Position numbers and translations under genes: made by a program. A model generated the notes under the pieces. That model ran no database searches. It was not told the origin of the DNA and saw only the letters and a list, made by a program, of their open reading frames with translations. From Wyeomyia smithii (lineage: Eukaryota > Arthropoda > Insecta > Diptera > Culicidae), in contig NC_073696.1 of the NCBI RefSeq assembly GCF_029784165.1, positions 262,800,494 to 262,864,493 on the forward strand: DNA of 64,000 nucleotides. The letters run 5' to 3'. Positions 55,425 through 64,000 of this stretch are shown in pieces; position 1 is the stretch's first letter, and every line of letters starts with the position of its first letter.

Positions 55425-56555
55425 ATGGACCACTCCTCAGACTAACTGAATTTCTCTGAACATAATTCGTAATTTAAAAATGTTCATGATGCAGAATGGC
55501 TGGTTAAGATGTTTCCTGATGGAAAATTTCTGAAAATTCCTCGGGTTTTTGCTTTAATTGAGTCAATCTGACGAATGGTCCACTATAGGATAATTTACCC
55601 TGCCTTCCTTTCGCAGAGCACACCTCTTCAATTCAAAATCAAATTGAAGTAGAGTAAATTAACCTATGGTGGACCTCCTTATTTTATTATTCTATAGTGG
55701 ACCACCTATCAGATTAACTCCATTTCTCTTAACATTAATCGAAATTTATAAATGTATATGATGCAGATTGGATGTCCACTTATAGGTTAGTTCACCCTAG
55801 TGTTTTGAATCTTATTTTAGTGGCGGGGAAACATAGTGTAAAACTACCTTGGATGAACCACGCTCGCTAGTGGACCACCGGTCAAATTACTTTAATTTAG
55901 GCGAAAACTCAAGGGATTTCCAGAATGCTTCGTCGGGAAACATCTAATGCTTATCTACAACATAATCATCACAAACATTTGAAAATTTTTTTTTCGAAGG
56001 AATAGAGAGTATTTGTCAGGGTGGTCTTTAGTGGACCCCTCTTCTATAAGGGAGCACCCGTCAGATTAACTCAGTTTAGGCGAAAACTCGAAGGATTGTT
56101 AGAAAACTTTCATCTGAAACATCTTATCTAGCCAATCTGCATCCGATTTATGTTAAGAGAAATTAAGTTAATCTCACAAAAGTTTTTCTATAGAAAAGGA
56201 GTCCCCCATAGGTTAATTTACCCTACTTGTTAGAAGTCTCGACTGTCAAGCAAATTCACATATGCTGTAATAAGGAATTATCCTATACTGGACCCCTTCC
56301 TTATAGTGGACCACTCGTCAGATTAACTCAATTTTCTTCCACATAAATTGGAATTCATAAATGTTTCTCGTGATTTACATACTGATTGCCTGGATAAGAT
56401 GTTTCCCGATGGAAGTTTTCGCATAAGTTGTGTTAATCTGGCGGGTGGTTAATATACCCTTAATTCCATTTTATGTTAAGAGAAATAGAGTTAATCTGAC
56501 GAGTGTTCCACTATATGAGGAGGTCCGCTATGAATGACTTTCCCTATGACAAACC
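55425..56555. repeat. Cluster of related palindromic repeats
   Basis: Repeated blocks TCAGATTAACTCAATTTC and their inverse (TTGAGTTAATCTGACG) alternate, with TAGTGGACCAC / GTGGTCCACTA ends and TTAATTTACCCT boundaries. At least four roughly 150-380-bp units occur (about 55425-55608, 55645-55797, 55840-56230, 56265-56550). Each folds on itself; the units are diverged and partly nested. From 54955 to 55424 only the small CT patch was recognised. Confidence 0.65.
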
Positions 56556-59500
56556 ATTTCGGTTAAAAATTTAACTGGTGACTGTAGACGGAATCACAGC
56601 ATGGGAGGGCCGACGGTTTCCTCCTGTGTACTATCGCAATTCGGGAAATGAAATACAGTAAAATACCGTTAATTTTTCTACTAACCTGCGATTAATTATT
56701 GTGAAACTGCTAAACCAGCATTAGAGCACCTGAATCACTCAATTTGCATATTTGGTTTTACCATGACCTTAAAAACGTTTTAATCTTGCTTTTTTTCATA
56801 TAACTATTTTTTCTTTCCGGATGTTGTTTATGAATCGGCCATATTGGAAAAAAAATTGCTAGCCAGTAGGTTTGTTTATAAACAACTAGGGCATAAAAAT
56901 TATCGCATCTCAAAATATATCATTTGGATGCATTTAAATTATAAATATGGCAATGCTACATACCTTGCTACCAATATTCAATAATTTAAGAAACAATTTC
57001 CAACTTAAAACACCTGAATTTACGGTTTTCAATTGCCTAGTTAGTGAGAATATATCAACAAACACGAAAAAGTTATTCGCTGTTTCATAGTGATGCCTCG
57101 TCTCCAACCCTCCAAAGTGAAAAAACGCTTCCTCACCCCGCGCCTACTGTTTGATTAAACCGTTACACCATGTTCTTTTCATCATGAAGTTAACTGCTAA
57201 TGTTAAGCTGTGCGCCCGTGTTGTCAGGACTGTCAGTAGCAGGCTGCGCTAGCATTCAGAGCAACTAGTTTGAAATTGATTATGTGAGTTAGTTGTTACA
57301 TTTCAAATGTGACAAGATTTTAGTGGTTTGAGCTGATCATTAAGCCTTTTTTAAGAGCAGGTGATATGACAATTATAAAAAAATGTTTATGGTGATATAA
57401 ACAAGTACAAATGATTAAGTTGATAATTCTGTTGAATTATATGGCATCAAAATAAAATTAAAAATCTTATAACCATGTACTGTTAACAATGATAAAATAA
57501 TGCTTGGATTGGAATTTAAAGATTTTTTTTATCAAAAATAGTATTTATTTTTCAATTCAAATGCAATTAGAGAAATAAATACTACTGAAACAAAGAAAAC
57601 ATGAATTATAACAAAAATCTGCACAAAGCTCTACGCCTGTTCTGGCCTGAACTCGCATCTGCTATATTATATCAATCACGAAATAATTGAATAATTTCGC
57701 ATCTTTCGCTATAGGAATGATATGAATAAATTGAACAAATAGAATCAAAAATGTGCCGAGACTCGAGAGCGTATTCAATAAAATTCACGCTGAAGTTTCC
57801 CCGTTATGGTTACGTATGATTTAATTGTTAAAATAACATACAAAAAAAAAAGGTTGTACAAATTTCTCAGTACACAAAGTAGAGAGTATTAATTCAATTT
57901 GCTTCAATTGTCGTTTCGCAGAAGAAGCATTTAAATTCATACATTCTTGTAGAAAAACTTATGTGTTCATGTTACTCCACGCATCAGCAGTGACCAGGAA
58001 TGTATCTGCGGCATTCCTAATACTGCGATACAATAATTAAATTCTCGCCAGTGAAGCTCTCCTGGGCAAGCACTGATTGAGTGGATGAAATATTTACCCG
58101 CAATTCCGGGTAAATCCGGTTGAAATCTTTTCTACGAGTGCTCGCACGCGACTCAACTCATCCGAACCAAATTTCCACGAAGTTTTTTATTTGCATATCG
58201 GATGTCGACATTCTCAATTCGAGTTGGGATCAAATGTGTGCCATTGATGGCGATGAAGCCTGGTATGACGACTGAATGCTTCTGTTTTATTTACTGATAA
58301 CCGGCGCATCGGTGATACGGGTTGGAGCTCAAACCGTTCCATGTGGGAACGGCTGCCTTCATTTGCGGGCTGATGATTTTTTTTTTTGCTTTGCTTCGAA
58401 ATACAAATCAGTCCCGTTGCGGCACTTTACCGAATGACTGGAAAAATTATTATTTTTTGCGCCGGTTTCTCAAATCAACTCCCGGCGAAATGAATTTTCA
58501 ATGTTTGATCACAGATTTCTGGTATTAAAATCATCTGCTTCCATCCACTCAGAAACGAAAAGCAATTGAATGACTGGCGGAAAACTAATTCAGTTCAACA
58601 TTCAGTTTATCACGCTATCTCTATTAATATTTTCTCTCAGTTCGAAAACAGTCTGCTGCTTTTATACTTCTCAAATATTCATATATAATTTAAATATATA
58701 ACGCGAATTATGGAATTGAGTTTCAAAACTTGATAATAAAAAGTCTGAAAAACCTGTGAATATTTCGGAAATTGAAAGCGAAGTTTAAAAACCGGTTTTA
58801 AAACATGCAATAAAAGTAATATTCTAATATTCGAGAGAGGGTATCTTTGCATCACAGAGTCATTGTTCTGCGATAATCCAAGCGTTTCCATTGGAGAAAA
58901 AAGTTCTATAGTGTCATATGCGAAGCAATTTGACCACAGACATTTCATGGCGAAACCTAATTATTCAATTTTCTCGGTCTGAAAATTCTCTTCCTGCTTC
59001 ACACAATTTTGACGCAAAAAATTGCCCCGAGATTTGCTTTCTTTGTTCGAGTTAAATTGTTCCTGTTTGACGGCATTTCGAGCGAATCTGGCTCGATTTT
59101 CGCAAAAGCCGGTTCGCTATAAGTTGCTATGTATATATTGTATAAATTAATGCTGAATTTCGCGCTGCTCATACCAACGATGTGACATCAAGCAAGGAAT
59201 AACTGCTGTACAATAACGCTAGTTGAAGTCCGATCCGATGTTCGATCTATAAACAGCGTAGCCGAATGCATGTCTGCACATCCGGTGCCGGTCACACCGT
59301 TCTTGGAAGCTGTTTTCGAGTTATTCAGCACTCCACACTTTGATGATGTTTGCTATCTGGGAAAGCTAAACGCTGATGGCATTGTGACTTCAAACAACAA
59401 CAAACCGACTAAAGTGGTTTCTGAAATAGAAATGCGACGCAACGCACCAGTAACGAGATTGCGTTGGTGTTTGGTGTGCGCTTCCATGACACTCAAAATT

Positions 59501-59878
59501 ACACTGGAAATAGAACTGACCCGTGCAGCGTAGGGAAAAAATGGTGACGCTCAAATGCTGTTTGCGCGTTCATAAAGTGCAGTACTTCGAATGCATCAAC
59601 AAATATATCAAATTTATTTCGACAGCGTGCAAAATAATAAATGCAGGGTAAAGTTTCATTCAATTGTAATGTAACAACTACAACAGTATTTCTTTTATCA
59701 GATAATATTGTGATTGGGTTACATTGATACAAAAACGGAAGTAAACCAAACATCGATTGATAGAGTTTCCGTTGAGAGGCGTGCAGAGGGAAAGGGTCGA
59801 TGAACAATGACAGAGCAGCTTGAAATTTTGTTCGTAGTCACTAATAACTAGTCAGTCTATACACCAGAGAGACGCCGA
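56556..59878. other. Unassigned intergenic stretch
   Basis: AT-rich with no transposon ends or clear exons recognised. A frame of 87 codons at 59270-59533 (plus; MSAHPVPVTPFLEAVFELFS...) begins with a plausible ATG and is coding-like in its first half, but I cannot assign it. Confidence 0.4.
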
Positions 59879-59984
59879 GACACTCACCGTTAAGGCAACT
59901 GTCAACATCAAAACGGGCGAGCTGTATAATTGTGCATTGCCGTTATCCGTTTTGATGTTGACAGTTGCCTTAACGGTGAGTGTC
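59879..59984. repeat. Hairpin with perfect 38-bp arms
   Basis: The left arm (59879-59916) starts GACACTCACCGTTAAGGCAA and the right arm (59947-59984) is its exact complement. The loop is 30 bases. There are no mismatches, so it is either very young or maintained. Confidence 0.92.
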
Positions 59985-60361
59985 TTGTCATTTCTCTAAT
60001 ATACAGGTTCCCTACTAATAACATAACCTCTCTTTGGTGAATTTTTATTCATTACTTATAGCGAATTTCGTTTTTACCAGAGCCCACTTTGTTTTGACAT
60101 GTAGCCAATTAAACTGCTGTTAAAACATTCATTTATTCGCTCAGTTTCTACTCAGTGTTGATCTAGTATCCCCTCCAAAGCGCATGATTATCTTTTTCAG
60201 CTGCTAAATATTGAATCTCTAAATCGCTTCATTCCCTCGTTCAACAGGGAGTTCATGTACCTTTTTATGGTTAGCAAAATTATGATCAGTTGTGGCAAAA
60301 GTATTTAAAACTGAACATAAACATAAGATTTAACACCTCCACGATATTTTTGTTGCACTTC

Positions 60362-60577
60362 CAGGCCCAGATTTGAGGGGGGGGGCAAGAGGGCGAATGC
60401 CCCGGGCCTTTCGACTCGAGGGGCCTCTAACCATAAGTCATAACAAACAAGACGTCACCTGCCAGCGAAGGGTGAAATCATTGCACAATTTGCAATAATT
60501 TTTCATCTTAATGTTCAAGCAAAAAGACCCCACGAACACATCTGCCCCGGTCCCTCCAATGCCCAAATCAGGCCCTG
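60362..60577. mobile_element. hAT MITE (216 bp)
   Basis: Left end CAGGCCCAGATTTGAGGGGG; right end reverse-complements to CAGGGCCTGATTTGGGCATT. Exact 8-bp duplications TGCACTTC at 60354-60361 and 60578-60585. No coding capacity. Confidence 0.9.
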
Positions 60578-60821
60578 TGCACTTCATTATTTCTCTGCAC
60601 TTTCGTCGTCACCACGAATTATACGATTCGAATGAAAAAGTCAGTCAACATTGCACTTTGAGAAGAAATTCAAATCCATTTTTTACCACTGATCTGTCCA
60701 CCCAACCTAGCGAGTCGGGATCATTAATTTGGTGACAGCTGGACAAATTTTTCACAAAAAAACGCCGTTTGATTGTTTTTATATTCTGCTCAAAATGTTT
60801 CCTAACTTCTTATCATAAAGA

Positions 60822-61250
60822 GCAATTCCATGCAAAATGACCTACGCTCGAATATCGACTATTTTTTTTTATTTGAATGACATTTGGCAATCGTATTTGA
60901 GCAAATTAAGTACTTTTCGCTGGTGGAAGAAATTTTCTGACTCAAGACCAATTTCCTAAAAGGGAGTAGGTATGCATTTCGGCCTAAGTTTTGTTCAAAG
61001 CATCGTAGCTCAGAAACTATTGGTTGTACAAAAAAACTGTCTGAGAACAAATTGTAGGGAACTAACAGAGCTTTACAAAAAAAATATACAAAATGAAAAA
61101 AATTGTTGACAAACGCTAAATTTTATTTAAACAAAAAGGTTGATTTTTTTCTTATTTTGTTTTTAAGAAAATTGAAGTTCAGTTTTTAAGAAAGGTGGAG
61201 TTTAAAAAAAAACAATTTCGACATTCCGCGAAATACAGTGCTTCTTCGAT
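60822..61250 (+). repeat. Diverged solo arm of the long-TIR element
   Basis: Aligns with 16826-17230: AGAGCAA start, AAATGACCTA, TCGAATATCGAC, AAAACTGTCTGAGAA and TTGTAGGGAA blocks in the same order. Many substitutions. No opposite arm in the window after it. Beyond it, 61250-62430 is unassigned. Confidence 0.7.
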
Positions 61251-62437
61251 GTTATCACGGCGAAATCAAAATTCACCGTGATTTTGGCGGAATAGTAAAA
61301 ATCGATTTGTTTTTGTTGGATACAATTTGAATGTAAGATATTTTGCACTTTTCTGGCTCAATTAAATATGAATTCAAGACTCGAACAAACAAACAAAAAA
61401 AGTTAGTTCATAATATTTTTCTCATAGCATTTTCGTGAAATTTTCAGAAGTAATTACTCATGCAATGATTATTGAAATTTGATTCTGCCTACTCTGGTAT
61501 AGTTAAGAGAGACTAATGCTGGTTTATGTGAAACTTTGAAACCACTTCATTATTTTTGAATCGACATTCTGTGAACTGCAAACTGCCAACTGCTCTCGGC
61601 AATTTGAGCTTTGAAAAGATCTTCTTAGTTTTCAACTAGGCGTCTCACTCAAAACAACCGGAAAAGGAGGCGCACGACTAACATTCACTCAACTCCCCCT
61701 GTTGATAATTTATGAAAATTAGACGTATCTGAAAATATTTATAAACAGCACGCATCCAAGCTGCTTAATAAAAACATCAGTAACCTTTTATCAAGCCTAT
61801 TCAAACTACTGCCTAAAATCCTAGATTTTGGACAGCACAAAAACAACTACAGAACCTGGCTACTCAACTTTACTCTACCTACATACATATAAAATACGGA
61901 CGGTATAGAGGGTATTCGATCTTTTGGTAGTAATTTAAATGGAAACATAACCTATACTGAACATTCAATTCCATTTTACTAAGACGTTAAAAGACGTCCA
62001 CTATTAGAAACGTTGAAATCAATCCAGGTCAGGAATCAGGATTAAAAACTCTACTTGTATGTCAGGAATCGACAGGACCACGAAGAACCGAAAGTTGATA
62101 TCTGTTGCAATTTTGAAATCAATTGAAAACTTCTGTTTTCTACAATGCTGTGTAAAACTAGAAAAATGGTAAAAAATCACAGAAAGGTTGTATGCAAAGC
62201 CACGACCGCAAGGTTGAAGTAGAATACTTTTACAAGAAAGATAACTCGGCTGCTTGCGTGTCAGTCATTTTTTCTAGTAAATAAACGTTGACCGTTCATT
62301 GGCAGTATTGTAATTTCTTTATGTTTGATACATATATCATTGAATATTTTTAAATTTTGTGCAAATGAGAAGTTGAAGTGCTGCGGAGTTGTAATATGCA
62401 CATTCAATACGACATCATTAAACGGAAACGAAACAAA

Positions 62438-62598
62438 GGCTACGGTTATGAAGAACCCGAATGACGGCGCGATGCGATTCGCCTTACCGTGGTGAAATGT
62501 ACAGCTCTTTTTAAGGCGAAGTAGAGCTATACATTTCACCACATTTCGCCTTGCCGAATCGCATCGCGCCGTTATTTGCGTTCTGCATAACCGTAGCC
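62438..62598. repeat. Foldback MITE (161 bp)
   Basis: GGCTACGGTTATG at the left is mirrored by CATAACCGTAGCC at the right. Pairing continues through GACGGCGCGATGCGATTCG/CGAATCGCATCGCGCCG and GTGAAATGTA/TACATTTCAC, giving arms of about 75 bp with small bulges. Confidence 0.82.
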
Positions 62599-63489
62599 AA
62601 ACACTAAGCGACGCACGTAACACGTAATAATAGTCAGAGTATGTACTCTATAGTATAACTTTGGATTATAGCGCAGATTATAACTTTGGATTATAGCGCA
62701 AAACGAGAAAATATTAACTCTTCAAATATTCATTTTTGTTTTTCAAATTTCTGTTGTTCAATTTAATATCCGATGAAATGTCTGTTTATTATCTGATGAA
62801 GGCTCTTATATAGGCCAAATGATGCATTCCCAATTCACTAGGTCCATAACTCTGCCGACCGTGCTTGGGAGAGCAATCGTATAACGACCAATCAGAGGTC
62901 GAATTTTGTGTTTCGACAAGGCTTAAGGATTTTCAATAGTACAATAGTTCGAATAATAAAATTGCACTTTCATGCATCTGGTAGGAATCTTAGAAGATTT
63001 TCTCATCGATGGCTGCAAAAACGAAGGAAATCCATCGAAAACTAACCGATTCATTAGCATTTGAAATTGGACATATTTCTCACTTTTTCAGTTTTAGATT
63101 TTCATTTCACATCCCTATGTAGCCGAACTTCCTGAGAGAAGTATTCTACTTCAAAATGCAATCAGAACTTTTCGTGCTCTGTTATGCAGATATGACATTT
63201 AGATGAGGACTTATGGTATATCATGTGCGGAACCTTTTAGGCGCAGCTCAGACCTTTTGTTTCAGTAAACTGTTGTACCTTTTATAAATCTTTGTTTATG
63301 CAACGAAAATGATGAGAATTAAAAGTTAGAATTATTTTGCCTTTTATTACATCCCTTAGGAGAGTTCAAAAGTTATGCTTATATTGCATGCACGACAGTA
63401 TATAAATTTCATCATTTTCGCAGTATTATATCCAAGGTAAATTAGACATGAGAGCATAAGGAATAAATAAATGGTTCGATTTCTCCTAC

Positions 63490-63726
63490 CTCTAGTAGAA
63501 GGCCCTTCTCCAGCGTCCCAACCAGAGGTTGGACACGTGTTACCTCGGGCTGCTTTGACATTGACCTCCGTACTGGTACTTGGTTTCTTCGATGCACTTC
63601 CCCCATGCTGGTCCTTCGCGCGTTTCCGAGCATCACGCTTGTATTTGGCGTTCATATATTCAGACATAGCACTGAATACACTTCCGATGGATTTCTCAAT
63701 AAATGCAGTAAATGCACTCGTAGTCT
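63490..63726 (-). CDS. Candidate internal exon, unknown gene
   Basis: The minus strand is open for about 79 codons between an AG (63728-63727) and a GT (63489-63488). It includes EKSIGSVFSAMSEYMNAKYK, then a basic and Ser/Thr/Gly-rich stretch (RDARKRAKDQHGGSASKKPS). Composition resembles a nuclear or linker region. Splice sites are only moderately good (the acceptor GGTAAG lacks a strong pyrimidine tract). It could instead be an ORF1 fragment of a transposon. 62600-63489 and 63727-64000 hold nothing I can assign. Confidence 0.3.
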
Positions 63727-64000
63727 CTTACCCGAGAATAATAAAACACTTCCAAGAAATGTTGCACTAGTAAAAAGACAATTTCCACGTGTTGTAACGT
63801 GCTGGAGCACGAAATCTATGTCTGTGATAGGGAACCTTCACGTTCACGAGGCATGACTGGAGAAACGCGTCTGATAATGCGGTAAATTTTTAATGTCTTT
63901 TTGTGCAAATCATTGTACTCAGACAAAAACCTGTTTTGAATTGGATGAAATTTTAGTGAATAAACGTTAACCGTTTGTTATTCAAAGTTGGTCATGCTGA

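Noticed and set aside
1..64000. CRISPR arrays, operons, bacterial terminators or ribosome binding sites
   Set aside because: The gene structure (spliced Rab3GAP2) and the LINE/SINE content are eukaryotic; no spacer-repeat array exists.

Overview
This window reads as a transposon-rich insect genome, most likely a culicine mosquito (Aedes-like). The grounds are AT-rich non-coding DNA, a very long intron packed with mobile DNA, an I/Loa-type LINE with RNase H, tRNA-derived SINEs, many hAT-type and foldback MITEs, and an errantivirus-type env remnant. The species cannot be fixed from sequence alone. Nothing prokaryotic (operons, CRISPR) is present.

The one host gene I recognise is on the minus strand: the 5' part of Rab3GAP2 (non-catalytic subunit of the Rab3 GTPase-activating complex). 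Exon 1 (28675-28750), exon 2 (27718-28498) and exon 3 (1-1151, running off the window) join with consistent phase into about 669 codons. The intron between exons 2 and 3 is about 26.6 kb and holds nearly everything in the first 27 kb: a TTCCCGGGAA-rich hAT-like element (2821-3872), hAT MITEs with 8-bp target duplications (6060, 12648, 17580), a nested terminal-repeat element (12592-13822), a 5'-truncated endogenous errantivirus (env remnant plus one LTR, 13944-15699), a 2.8-kb element with roughly 700-bp inverted arms and a decayed transposase-like frame (16826-19650), satellite-like arrays (19.7-22.4 kb), a SINE inside a foldback element (22458-22983), and a decayed LINE (25.1-27.1 kb).

Upstream of Rab3GAP2 (28.75-64 kb) I recognise no complete host gene. 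It holds MITE clusters (30.3-33.1 kb), an internally deleted LINE (33.5-34.3 kb), a 500-N assembly gap, and two copies of one LINE family in opposite orientation. The plus-strand copy (35077-about 37343) has two nonsense codons. The minus-strand copy (42343-48218) is full length, with a 13-bp target duplication, intact ORF1 (three zinc knuckles) and ORF2 (endonuclease, reverse transcriptase, RNase H), and an internal promoter of Inr/DPE form.

Downstream lie about 4.5 kb with little recognisable, a 1.9-kb polypyrimidine tract ending at a second 210-bp SINE, a cluster of related palindromic repeats (55.4-56.6 kb), a hairpin with perfect 38-bp arms (59879-59984), another hAT MITE (60362), a diverged solo arm of the long-inverted-repeat element (60.8 kb), and a candidate exon at the right edge.

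The parts do not form a pathway: one trafficking gene with an intron colonised in layers, next to an intergenic region with a LINE that may still be mobile and the SINEs and MITEs that depend on enzymes supplied by other elements.
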